From contig JBQKKG010000012.1 in assembly GCA_052116865.1 (NCBI GenBank), forward strand, positions 1 to 64,000: a stretch of 64,000 nucleotides of DNA, given 5' to 3'. This document shows positions 23,825 through 31,884 of this stretch, in pieces. Position 1 is the stretch's first letter. The number at the start of each line of letters is the position of its first letter. The position numbers and the translations under genes were made by a program. This stretch comes from CAUPWF01 sp963515125 (GTDB lineage: Bacteria; Bacillota; Clostridia; Lachnospirales; Lachnospiraceae). Below the pieces are notes generated by a model. That model made no database searches. It worked only from the letters and a program-made list of their open reading frames with translations, and had not been told where the DNA came from.

Positions 23825-24698
23825 AACCAGCTACCTCCGTTTCACTAATAAATATTTCCTCTAAAGAGAGCGGTAAGATTTCACAAAAGACAGGATCCTC
23901 TTTTTGAAGAATATCAAGAATTTGCTGTTTTTCACCTTTGACAGTCATTGTAATAAGAGAGCCACGCTTTTCATATTGTAGCATGGATAAATGATGTAAC
24001 AGGTAAATTTCCCGTTCTTCTTTATATACACATTGAATTTTATGAATATTAGTTTTTATGTCGGCTAAGTCTTTTGAAAGTAAGATACCACCTTGATGAA
24101 GCAGACCAATGTGATCACAAATATCTTCTAATTCCCTTAGATTGTGCGATGCAATAATAGGGGTAAGTCCTCGAGAATCCATCTCTGTTACAAAGAGCCT
24201 CTTCATGCCTTGACGCATAACGGGATCTAATCCATCAAAGGTTTCATCACAGAGTAAATATTTAGTTGATGCGCAGATTCCTAATAAAAGGGATAGTTGT
24301 TTTCTCATACCTTTCGAAAAAGTACGTATTTTACGAGAGGTATCTAGGCCAAATGTATTCATCAGCTCATCAAAATAATCATCTCGAAAGTCAAGGTATA
24401 TAGATTGATAGAATGTTTTTATATCCTTAGATGTAGTATTTGGAAAAAAATATTGATTATCCGAAATGTAAAATATCTGTTTCTTTACAAAAGGATTCTC
24501 GAAAATAATTTTTTCATCTAATGTAACTGTTCCGGCATCAGGTTTGTAAATGCCTGCTATCATACGTAAGAGAGTGCTTTTACCAGCACCATTCGTACCT
24601 AGAAGTCCAAAAATACTTCCATCGGGAATGGTCAAGGATACCTCATTAACTGCTGTTATATTGTCAAATGTTTTACTGACCTGATTTGTCTGAATCAT
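23799..24698 (-). CDS. ABC transporter ATP-binding protein
   Basis: It has Walker A GTNGAGKSTLL, a Q-loop region, the signature variant FSKGMRKQLSLLL and Walker B KYLLCDETFDGLD, with a C-terminal extension of about 90 residues. The start at MIQTNQVSK is set by GGAGGG just upstream; the frame extends 8 codons further without a ribosome site. It powers the adjacent permease. The 5' end overlaps the regulator gene by 26 bases. Confidence 0.9.
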   Translation of the reverse strand: MIQTNQVSKTFDNITAVNEVSLTIPDGSIFGLLGTNGAGKSTLLRMIAGIYKPDAGTVTLDEKIIFENPFVKKQIFYISDNQYFFPNTTSKDIKTFYQSIYLDFRDDYFDELMNTFGLDTSRKIRTFSKGMRKQLSLLLGICASTKYLLCDETFDGLDPVMRQGMKRLFVTEMDSRGLTPIIASHNLRELEDICDHIGLLHQGGILLSKDLADIKTNIHKIQCVYKEEREIYLLHHLSMLQYEKRGSLITMTVKGEKQQILDILQKEDPVFCEILPLSLEEIFISETEVAGYDIKHLVI

Positions 24699-25065
24699 GG
24701 ATTTCCCTCCTATAAATTTCATCTAAATATTGCTCAATCATTTCCCGTTTAAGACCAATATTCTTTGATGTATTAATCAATGTCTTTAACTGGAGTTGCA
24801 CTTCTTTGATCCGTTGCTCTTTGAGTGAACTGTTAGGAGCAACAAAATTCCCCCGCCCTTTTATAGCATAGATGTAACCGTTTTTTTCCATTTCTGAATA
24901 AGCTCTTTGAATAGTATTTGGAGTGATGGATAAATCAATCGCAAGGGAGCGAACGGAAGGAAGTTTTTCGTCTGGTTTTAATACTCCATTTAGAATCAAT
25001 TCTTGAAAACGAGAAATAATCTGTTCATATAAGGGTCTTCTATCTTGAAAATCAATTATAATCAT
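24673..25065 (-). CDS. GntR-family regulator, YtrA subfamily
   Basis: The 130-aa protein has an N-terminal winged helix: PLYEQIISRFQELILNGVLK, then KLPSVRSLAIDLSITPNTIQ and RAYSEMEKNGYIYAIKGRGN. A short C-terminal helical dimerisation tail of about 50 residues is typical of YtrA members. It is the first gene of the operon and presumably represses it through the dyad at 25081-25123. Confidence 0.9.
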   Translation of the reverse strand: MIIIDFQDRRPLYEQIISRFQELILNGVLKPDEKLPSVRSLAIDLSITPNTIQRAYSEMEKNGYIYAIKGRGNFVAPNSSLKEQRIKEVQLQLKTLINTSKNIGLKREMIEQYLDEIYRREIHDSDKSGQ

Positions 25066-25080
25066 TTTTCGCCTCCCAAT

Positions 25081-25123
25081 GGTAAACCAAGTGTATTAAT
25101 ACAATTAACACACTTAAATTACC
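25081..25123. promoter_or_regulatory. Palindromic operator for the GntR/YtrA regulator
   Basis: A nested dyad: GGTAA-N3-AAGTGT (25081-25094) faces ACACTT-N3-TTACC (25110-25123). The perfect palindrome TGTATTAATACA (25092-25103) lies within it. It sits 16 bases upstream of the regulator start codon. YtrA-type operators have a similar AGTGTA/TACACT form. Confidence 0.7.
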
Positions 25124-25247
25124 ATGACTTGTTAGAAGCTGTCAATGTAAAAATTAAAGTATTTCACAAAACAAACATAATTATATGATAATATATAAAC
25201 AATAAAAGAAAACAAAATATATAATTTCAAAGATATGAGGTGGACAT

Positions 25248-25928
25248 ATGGAACGGTTGAAAATACTGGTGGTTGATGATGAAAGCAGGATGAGAAAATT
25301 AGTACGTGATTTCTTAGAAAGAGAAGGATTTTTAGTGCTGGAGGCTGAGGATGGAATGGCTGCGATGGACGAGTTTTACGACAATCATGATATTTCGCTG
25401 ATTATACTTGATGTTATGATGCCTAAAATGGATGGATGGCAGGTATGCCGTGAGGTAAGAAATTCTTCAAAGGTTCCAATTATTATGCTAACTGCAAGAG
25501 GGGATGAAAGAGACGAATTACAAGGATTTGACTTGGGTGTTGATGAATATATATCAAAACCATTTAGTCCAAAGATTCTAGTGGCTAGAGTGGAGGCAAT
25601 ACTTAGAAGAACCAATTTATTATCGGATGAGGAGGTAATTGATGCAGGTGGAATTATGATTGATAAAGCGGCACACCTAGTAAAGATAGAAGAAAAGCCA
25701 ATTGACCTTAGTTACAAAGAATTTGAGCTACTGACTTATTTTGTTGAAAATGCAGGGTTGGCACTTTCAAGAGAAAAAATACTAAATAATGTATGGAACT
25801 ATGACTATTTTGGAGATGCAAGAACGATTGATACCCATGTGAAAAAATTGCGTAGTAAATTGGGGGAGAAAGGTGATTACATTAAGACCATATGGGGCAT
25901 GGGCTATAAGTTTGAAGTGGCGGATTAG
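25248..25928 (+). CDS. Response regulator, OmpR/VanR family
   Basis: It has a receiver domain (about residues 4-120) with acidic pocket Asp10/Asp11, phospho-acceptor Asp55 in LIILDVMMP and the conserved Lys in ISKPFSPK. A C-terminal winged helix follows, with SYKEFELLTYFVENAGLALS and RTIDTHVKKLRSKLG. The length of 226 aa is standard. It is paired with the sensor kinase 8 bases downstream. GAGGTGG precedes the ATG. Confidence 0.93.
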   Translation: MERLKILVVDDESRMRKLVRDFLEREGFLVLEAEDGMAAMDEFYDNHDISLIILDVMMPKMDGWQVCREVRNSSKVPIIMLTARGDERDELQGFDLGVDEYISKPFSPKILVARVEAILRRTNLLSDEEVIDAGGIMIDKAAHLVKIEEKPIDLSYKEFELLTYFVENAGLALSREKILNNVWNYDYFGDARTIDTHVKKLRSKLGEKGDYIKTIWGMGYKFEVAD

Positions 25929-25936
25929 GAGCAAAT

Positions 25937-27403
25937 ATGAAACATTCAATAAAAAAGCAAATGACAATAGCGTTTACAGGTCTTGTCATGTTTATATTGA
26001 TAGCGTGTCTCTTAGTAAATGGTGTGTTTTTAGAACAATATTACATACTGAACAAGGAGAAAGATCTAAAGACAATGTATCAGGCAATTAACAACGCGAT
26101 TAAAGACGATACTTTGTCAGACAATGAAGTAAAGGAAAACTTGCAAAGATTAGTGGAGAAAACAAATATATCTTTTGTGGTGCTTAATTCTGACGGAACA
26201 GAGCTTATGTGGGTTGCGAGAGAAGCGGCAGTATTGAAGAATCAATTGTTTGGGTATTTGTTAGATCAAAATCAATCACGAGGGAAGATTCTATCAAGCA
26301 CAAGGTCATATCAGATCTGCAAATTGACAGATCAGAGAAATCAATCAGAGTATATAGAAATGTGGGGGCATGTTTCTTCCGACTATACGTTTATAATGAG
26401 AACTCCACTTGAGAGTTTGAGGGAAAGTGCTGCCATTTCGAATCAGTTTTTACTATATGTAGGTATTGTTGTAATTTTAATTAGTGTCCTGTTAATATGG
26501 TTTTTTGCAAAGCGGATTACGGAACCTATATTAGAACTAGCAGAATTGTCAAAAAAAATGGCGGAGCTTGATTTTGAAGCAAAATATACAAGTGGTGGAG
26601 ATAATGAGTTGGGGATACTTGGGCAAAATTTCAACACAATGTCAGCCAAACTTGAAAGTACAATCTCAGAATTAAAGTCAGTCAATTTTGAATTACAAAA
26701 AGATATTGAAAAGAAAGAAAAAATGGAGGAAATGAGAACAGAATTTATTGGCAATGTATCTCATGAATTGAAAACACCAATTGCACTAATTCAAGGTTAT
26801 GCGGAGGGTCTAAAAGAAGGAATCAATACGGATGTAGAAAGCCGGGACTTCTATTGTGAAGTAATTATGGATGAGGCATCTAAGATGAATAAGATGGTAA
26901 AAAATCTACTAGTATTAAATCAGCTGGAATTTGGAAATGAAAATTTACAAGTAGAACGCTTTGATATTGTGGATTTAATCAAAGGTGTCATTCAAAGTTG
27001 TGACATACTAATACAGCAAAAAGAGGTAGCACTTAATTTTTTACAAGAGGAACCAATTTATGTATGGGCAGATGAATTTAAGACAGAACAAGTGGTACGA
27101 AATTACATCAGTAATGCACTGAATCATGTAGATAATGAAAGGATAATTGAGGTTAAAATAGGTCTTGAAGAAAATTTGGCGCGCATTAGCGTGTTTAATA
27201 CCGGTGACCCAATCCCAGAAGAAGATATTGATAAAATTTGGGATAAATTCTATAAGGTGGACAAGGCAAGAACTAGGGAATATGGAGGAAATGGAATTGG
27301 TCTCTCAATTGTAAAGGCAATCATGGAATCCTTTCATCAAACATATGGAGTGAAAAACTATGACAATGGAGTAGAATTTTGGTTTGAGTTAGATAGAAAA
27401 TAA
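25937..27403 (+). CDS. Sensor histidine kinase
   Basis: It has TM1 (about residues 9-31), an extracytoplasmic sensor of about 135 residues and TM2 (about 170-190). A HAMP domain (FFAKRITEPILELAELSKKM) follows, then the H-box NVSHELKTPIALIQGY with phospho-His276, and an ATP-binding domain with N, D (GDPIPEEDIDKIWDKFYKVD) and G (GGNGIGLSIVKAIM) boxes. The 488-aa kinase is VanS-like. The signal is unknown. Confidence 0.93.
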   Translation: MKHSIKKQMTIAFTGLVMFILIACLLVNGVFLEQYYILNKEKDLKTMYQAINNAIKDDTLSDNEVKENLQRLVEKTNISFVVLNSDGTELMWVAREAAVLKNQLFGYLLDQNQSRGKILSSTRSYQICKLTDQRNQSEYIEMWGHVSSDYTFIMRTPLESLRESAAISNQFLLYVGIVVILISVLLIWFFAKRITEPILELAELSKKMAELDFEAKYTSGGDNELGILGQNFNTMSAKLESTISELKSVNFELQKDIEKKEKMEEMRTEFIGNVSHELKTPIALIQGYAEGLKEGINTDVESRDFYCEVIMDEASKMNKMVKNLLVLNQLEFGNENLQVERFDIVDLIKGVIQSCDILIQQKEVALNFLQEEPIYVWADEFKTEQVVRNYISNALNHVDNERIIEVKIGLEENLARISVFNTGDPIPEEDIDKIWDKFYKVDKARTREYGGNGIGLSIVKAIMESFHQTYGVKNYDNGVEFWFELDRK

Positions 27404-27426
27404 AATAATAAAAAAAAGAACGGTGA

Positions 27427-27463
27427 AAACGGTGAAGATTATTAGTGCACCGTTTCTTTTTTT
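27427..27463 (+). terminator. Terminator after the two-component system
   Basis: AAACGGTG (27427-27434) pairs with CACCGTTT (27448-27455), followed by C and nine T. It separates the kinase gene from hisH. Confidence 0.85.
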
Positions 27464-27536
27464 TAGTACATATGGTACACTAATACGATAAAAAGGTAAC
27501 GGAATATATGACGCTGACAAGGAAAGGAAAAAATAA

Positions 27537-28142
27537 ATGGTAGCGATAATAGATTATGATGCGGGGAATATCAAAAGCGTAGAAAAGGCATTACTTTTAC
27601 TAGGCCAAGAAGTGGTAATCACCAAAAATGAAGAACAAATCTTGAAAGCAGATAAAGTAATTCTTCCAGGAGTAGGTGCGTTTGGAGCTGCAATGAAAAA
27701 TATACGTTATTTTGGTCTAGATAAGGTGATCGATAAAGTAATTGAACGAAATATACCATTTTTAGGGATTTGTTTAGGCCTTCAGTTGTTATTTGATCGT
27801 AGTGACGAAGCTCCAGGCGTGGATGGGTTAGGAGTGCTATCAGGAGAGATAAAAAGAATACCAGAAGCTGAAGAACTAAAAATCCCACATATGGGATGGA
27901 ATTCACTGAAATTGCAAGAAGATGGACGCTTGTTTCGAGGTATAAAGGACAACTCCTATGTATATTTTGTACATTCTTATTATTTAGAGGCAAAAGAAGA
28001 AATTGTAAAGGCGACAACAGAATACGCTACAAAAATTCATGCATCAGTAGAAAAAGGAAATATTTTTGCTTGTCAGTTTCACCCAGAAAAAAGCAGTGAT
28101 GTTGGCCTTCAGATGTTGAAGAATTTTGTGGAAATTAGCTAG
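27537..28142 (+). CDS. hisH: Imidazole glycerol phosphate synthase, glutaminase subunit HisH
   Basis: This class I glutamine amidotransferase feeds ammonia to HisF in histidine synthesis. The nucleophile Cys79 lies in FLGICLGLQLL, and the catalytic His/Glu lie in CQFHPEKS near the C-terminus. An oxyanion-site region VILPGVGAFG is also present. The length of 201 aa is normal. hisF follows 11 bases later. No other his genes are nearby, so the pathway is dispersed or this is a split cluster. Confidence 0.95.
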   Translation: MVAIIDYDAGNIKSVEKALLLLGQEVVITKNEEQILKADKVILPGVGAFGAAMKNIRYFGLDKVIDKVIERNIPFLGICLGLQLLFDRSDEAPGVDGLGVLSGEIKRIPEAEELKIPHMGWNSLKLQEDGRLFRGIKDNSYVYFVHSYYLEAKEEIVKATTEYATKIHASVEKGNIFACQFHPEKSSDVGLQMLKNFVEIS

Positions 28143-28153
28143 GGGGATTAAAA

Positions 28154-28918
28154 ATGCTTACAAAAAGGATTATACCATGTTTAGATGTACATAAAGGCCG
28201 CGTGGTGAAAGGTGTTAACTTTGTAGATTTAAAAGATGCGGGAGACCCAGTAGAAGTAGCAAAGGCATATGATAAGGCAGGTGCAGATGAGTTAATATTT
28301 CTTGATATTACAGCATCTTCTGACGCAAGAGAGACTGTTCTTGATATGGTACGCAAGGTTGCCGCTACAGTATTTATTCCATTTACAGTAGGAGGTGGAA
28401 TTCGTACGGTAGAGGATTTTAAAGTCTTATTAAGAGAGGGAGCAGATAAGATATCTATTAACTCTTCAGCAATTGATCATCCAGAATTAATTCAGGAGGC
28501 TGCTGAGAAATTTGGAAGTCAATGTGTAGTGGTAGCAATTGACGCAAAGAAAAGAGCAGACGGGACAGGATGGAATATTTACAAGCACGGAGGAAGAATC
28601 GATGTAGGGCTTGATGCAATAGAGTGGGCGGAAAGAGTAGAACGTTTAGGTGCTGGCGAAATATTGTTAACTAGTATGGATTGTGATGGAACAAAAGCCG
28701 GATATGACCTGGAGCTTACGAGAAGAATAGCAGAACGTGTCAGTATTCCGGTAATTGCATCAGGGGGTGCAGGTAGTGTAGAACATTTTTATGATGCACT
28801 AACAATTGGAAAAGCGGATGCCGCACTAGCTGCATCACTATTTCATTACAAGGAGTTAGAAATTAAGGATGTAAAACGTTATCTAAATGACAAAGGAATA
28901 CCAGTTAGGAGTGTGTAA
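28154..28918 (+). CDS. hisF: Imidazole glycerol phosphate synthase, cyclase subunit HisF
   Basis: This TIM-barrel cyclase makes IGP and AICAR from PRFAR. The catalytic Asp11 is in RIIPCLDVHKGRVVKG, and the second catalytic Asp is in VVVAIDAKK. The phosphate-binding ends FTVGGGIRTV and VIASGGAGSVEHF are intact. The length of 254 aa is normal. GGGGGATT precedes the ATG. Confidence 0.96.
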   Translation: MLTKRIIPCLDVHKGRVVKGVNFVDLKDAGDPVEVAKAYDKAGADELIFLDITASSDARETVLDMVRKVAATVFIPFTVGGGIRTVEDFKVLLREGADKISINSSAIDHPELIQEAAEKFGSQCVVVAIDAKKRADGTGWNIYKHGGRIDVGLDAIEWAERVERLGAGEILLTSMDCDGTKAGYDLELTRRIAERVSIPVIASGGAGSVEHFYDALTIGKADAALAASLFHYKELEIKDVKRYLNDKGIPVRSV

Positions 28919-28919
28919 T

Positions 28920-29597
28920 ATGTCAGGGATACAGAATGATTGGCTAGATTCTATGAAAGAAGAATTCGGTAAGCCTTATTATAAGCAACTATATCAATTT
29001 ATCAAGAGTGAATATAGTAGTTCGGTTGTCTATCCACCCGCAAATGATATTTTCAATGCATTTCATTGTACGCCATTAAGTAAAGTTAAAATTTTATTGT
29101 TAGGACAAGACCCATATCATAACGAAAGGCAGGCACACGGTATGAGTTTCTCTGTGCTTCCGGATCAAAGAGAAATTCCACCATCATTACAGAATATATA
29201 TAAGGAATTACAGACAGATTTGGGTTGTACTATTCCAAATAATGGATATTTAAAAAAATGGGCGGACCAGGGGGTGCTACTTTTGAATACAGTACTAACT
29301 GTTCGTGCTCATCAGGCTAACTCACACAAAGGTCAAGGTTGGGAAAACTTCACGGATGCCGTGATAAGTACTTTAAATGAACAAGACCGACCGATTGTCT
29401 TTCTTTTATGGGGAAGGCCAGCGCAGAGTAAAATACCTATGCTTACGAATCCGAAACATCTTATCTTAACAGCACCTCACCCAAGTCCATTATCGTCATA
29501 TAGAGGATTTTTTGGATGCAAACACTTTAGTCAGGCAAACGAATTTTTAAAAGCAAATGGAGTAACACCCATTGACTGGCAAATTGAGAATATATAA
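28920..29597 (+). CDS. ung: Uracil-DNA glycosylase, family 1
   Basis: The water-activating loop LLGQDPYHNERQAHGMSFSV has catalytic Asp64, and the DNA-intercalating loop HPSPLSSYRGFFG is intact. The enzyme removes uracil from DNA. The start at 28920 overlaps hisF region by none (1-base gap) and gives 225 aa, the family length; an upstream in-frame start at 28887 lies within hisF and is less likely. The ribosome site is weak (AGGAGTG), so translation may be coupled to hisF. Confidence 0.95.
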   Translation: MSGIQNDWLDSMKEEFGKPYYKQLYQFIKSEYSSSVVYPPANDIFNAFHCTPLSKVKILLLGQDPYHNERQAHGMSFSVLPDQREIPPSLQNIYKELQTDLGCTIPNNGYLKKWADQGVLLLNTVLTVRAHQANSHKGQGWENFTDAVISTLNEQDRPIVFLLWGRPAQSKIPMLTNPKHLILTAPHPSPLSSYRGFFGCKHFSQANEFLKANGVTPIDWQIENI

Positions 29598-29655
29598 GAA
29601 AGAAACAATCAAATAGTCAATCAGATAATACATGAAATATACAGGAGGTATATGA

Positions 29656-31065
29656 ATGAAATATGATTATGATTTACTTATTATTGGTGCTGGGCCGGGA
29701 GGTTATGTTGCAGCAAAGAAGGCAGCAAAACTTGGCATGTCGGTTGTTATTATCGATAAAGGTGAAATCGGTGGCACATGTATCAATCGAGGATGTATTC
29801 CTACAAAAGCATTGATTCATGCGGCAACACTTTATCGAGATATGCTAGATTGTGAGAAATTTGGATTAACTGCGCAAAATATAGGATTCGATTTGCAAAA
29901 GGTATATGAGTACAAAGATGCTTCTGCTATTGAGATGAGAAATGATTTGCAGCAGGTATTTCAACAATTGGGGATTGTTTCTATCAAAGGATCAGCAATG
30001 ATTCTTGCAGATAAGAGAGTAGCAGTTTCCTTAGATGACGGGCAGGTTGAGTATTATAGTGGAAAGAATATATTAATTGCTACTGGTGCAAAGGCGAACA
30101 TGGTAGATGTTCCGGGAGCGGACCTAAAAGGAGTTATGACCAGTGAAGAATTATTAATGTCTAATGAAAGCCAATATAAACGATTGTTAATATTAGGGGG
30201 AGGCGTTATAGGGCTAGAATTGGCAACTATTTTTAACGCCCTGGGGACACAAGTTACTGTGATTGAGTCGGCAGATAGGTTGTTACCAACTATGGATGTA
30301 GAATTTTCCAATGCATTGGAAAATATATTAACACATAGGGGGATACAGATTTTTAAGGAGAGCATATTAGAAAAAATAAGTAATGAGGATGGACTTTCTT
30401 GCCAATTTATTTATGAGGGGAAAACCAAGTCAGTTTCTGTAGATGGAGTACTAGTGTCTGTGGGAAGAAGTGCTAATACAGATGAATTATTTGCTCCGGA
30501 ATTACATATTAAAACAGATAATGGAAAAATACGTGTCAATGAATTTTTTATGACAAATATTCCAGGGATTTATGCCATCGGTGATGTAATTGGGGGAGTG
30601 CAGCTTGCACATGTAGCATCCGCGCAAGCTACTTATGTAGTAGAGAGAATGAACAATCTGCAACCATCGGTGATTCTATCAATGGTTCCAAGTTGTCTAT
30701 TTGTTTCTATGTCTATTATCCCTAGTTGTTTGTATACTGATCCAGAGATAGCGTCGGTAGGGCTTACAGAAGAAGATGCCAGATCCAAGGGCGTCCAAGT
30801 GCGATGTGGTAGATACACCATGAGCAATAATGGGCAATCCATAATTACCAAAGAAGAGCAGGGGTTTATTAAGGTACTTTTTGCGGCAGATAGTGATGTG
30901 CTCTTAGGTGCGCAGATGATGTGCCCAAGAGCTACTGATATGATTGGAGAACTTGCAACGGCAATTGCAAATGGGCTAACTTCTAGACAGTTGATGTATG
31001 CAATGCGTGCACATCCAACATTTAATGAAGCCATTTTAGGGGCAGTGGAAGACAGTAGGAATTAG
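29656..31065 (+). CDS. lpdA: Dihydrolipoamide dehydrogenase
   Basis: This FAD/NAD flavoprotein disulfide reductase has the FAD motif IIGAGPGGYVAA, redox Cys42/Cys47 in GGTCINRGCIPTKA, the NAD motif LGGGVIGLELATIF and the C-terminal His-Glu dyad in AHPTFNEAI. Between SVILSMVPSC and IPSCLYTDPE the segment PSCL is duplicated, so the protein carries about 11 extra residues. No pyruvate dehydrogenase or glycine cleavage genes adjoin it. CAGGAGGT precedes the ATG. Confidence 0.9.
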   Translation: MKYDYDLLIIGAGPGGYVAAKKAAKLGMSVVIIDKGEIGGTCINRGCIPTKALIHAATLYRDMLDCEKFGLTAQNIGFDLQKVYEYKDASAIEMRNDLQQVFQQLGIVSIKGSAMILADKRVAVSLDDGQVEYYSGKNILIATGAKANMVDVPGADLKGVMTSEELLMSNESQYKRLLILGGGVIGLELATIFNALGTQVTVIESADRLLPTMDVEFSNALENILTHRGIQIFKESILEKISNEDGLSCQFIYEGKTKSVSVDGVLVSVGRSANTDELFAPELHIKTDNGKIRVNEFFMTNIPGIYAIGDVIGGVQLAHVASAQATYVVERMNNLQPSVILSMVPSCLFVSMSIIPSCLYTDPEIASVGLTEEDARSKGVQVRCGRYTMSNNGQSIITKEEQGFIKVLFAADSDVLLGAQMMCPRATDMIGELATAIANGLTSRQLMYAMRAHPTFNEAILGAVEDSRN

Positions 31066-31098
31066 GATTTTCCTTTGCTACATTAGCAGAAAAAAGCG

Positions 31099-31128
31099 TT
31101 GATTTTATAGAAGGCATAGGAGTATAAT
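31099..31128 (+). promoter_or_regulatory. Sigma-A promoter of the membrane-protein gene
   Basis: TTGATT (31099-31104), an 18-base spacer and TATAAT (31123-31128), about 46 bases upstream of the start codon of the gene at 31175. Confidence 0.65.
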
Positions 31129-31174
31129 AAAACTAATGAGAGATTTGTTATAGAAAAAATATGGAGGGATGGAT

Positions 31175-31714
31175 ATGGAATTAAAGCAAACAAAAACAAT
31201 TATGGATGTGCGTCGTGGATATCTACTAGGAGTTTTGGCAAGTAGTATAGTAGCAGTACTGATTACAGGTATTATTGTTAATTTCACAATAATAAAATAT
31301 GGAATACCAGTGTTTACTATTATCATTTTTGCTATTTTTACGATTGTGTTATCTATTTTTTATGATATTTATATTAATTCAACATATCGTATTTTCCTAC
31401 AAGAAGATAATATATATATATATTATCCAACCTATAGTTCTAGAGCTGGAAATGAATTTATTTTTTATAGAATAGAAGATATTTCGTATGCAATGACTAA
31501 AGGTAGTTCCATTGTATTTGATGGGCATGTACTCGTAAAAACAGAGGGTGTGGAACGGGAGGAATTGCAACAGGTAGATAATGTGGGTGAAGTTTTTGAA
31601 AAAATTTTTGAAAAGGAAAGTTATAAAATTCATAAAAGATTTCGTGTATCTAGAATTTTTGATAATGAACGTGAACTTATGGAAGCATTAGAAGCCAAAA
31701 AAAAGAACTTATAA
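31175..31714 (+). CDS. Hypothetical two-helix membrane protein, 179 aa
   Basis: The start at 31175 has GGAGGG with 6-base spacing; the ATG at 31169 is too close. Two membrane helices (about residues 18-40 and 45-65) are followed by a cytosolic domain of about 110 residues with YRIFLQEDNIYIYYPTYSS and a basic C-terminus. It looks like DUF6106-type Lachnospiraceae proteins, though that match is from memory only. It is monocistronic, between its own promoter and terminator. Confidence 0.7.
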   Translation: MELKQTKTIMDVRRGYLLGVLASSIVAVLITGIIVNFTIIKYGIPVFTIIIFAIFTIVLSIFYDIYINSTYRIFLQEDNIYIYYPTYSSRAGNEFIFYRIEDISYAMTKGSSIVFDGHVLVKTEGVEREELQQVDNVGEVFEKIFEKESYKIHKRFRVSRIFDNERELMEALEAKKKNL

Positions 31715-31723
31715 ATGAGTGGA

Positions 31724-31762
31724 AGACCAAAGGATATGGTTTATATCCTTTGGTCTTTTTTT
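31724..31762 (+). terminator. Strong rho-independent terminator
   Basis: AGACCAAAGGATA pairs perfectly with TATCCTTTGGTCT around a 7-base loop and is followed by seven T. Confidence 0.92.
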
Positions 31763-31815
31763 AATAAGAATTTCGTTGCAAAGGTATAGTAATTTTGAAT
31801 AATATCATAAAGTTA

Positions 31816-31868
31816 TTGACAGAAAAAGAAAAATATGTTTATATGAACATATGAACAGATATTCATAT
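31816..31868 (+). promoter_or_regulatory. Metal-regulated promoter with ArsR/SmtB operator
   Basis: TTGACA (31816-31821), 17 bases and TTATAT (31839-31844) form the promoter. Just downstream, ATATGAA-N6-TTCATAT (31849-31868) is a typical ArsR/SmtB (CzrA/CadC-like) operator placed over the start of transcription. The likely repressor is the gene at 34385. Confidence 0.8.
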
Positions 31869-31884
31869 ATAAAGGAGGACTATT

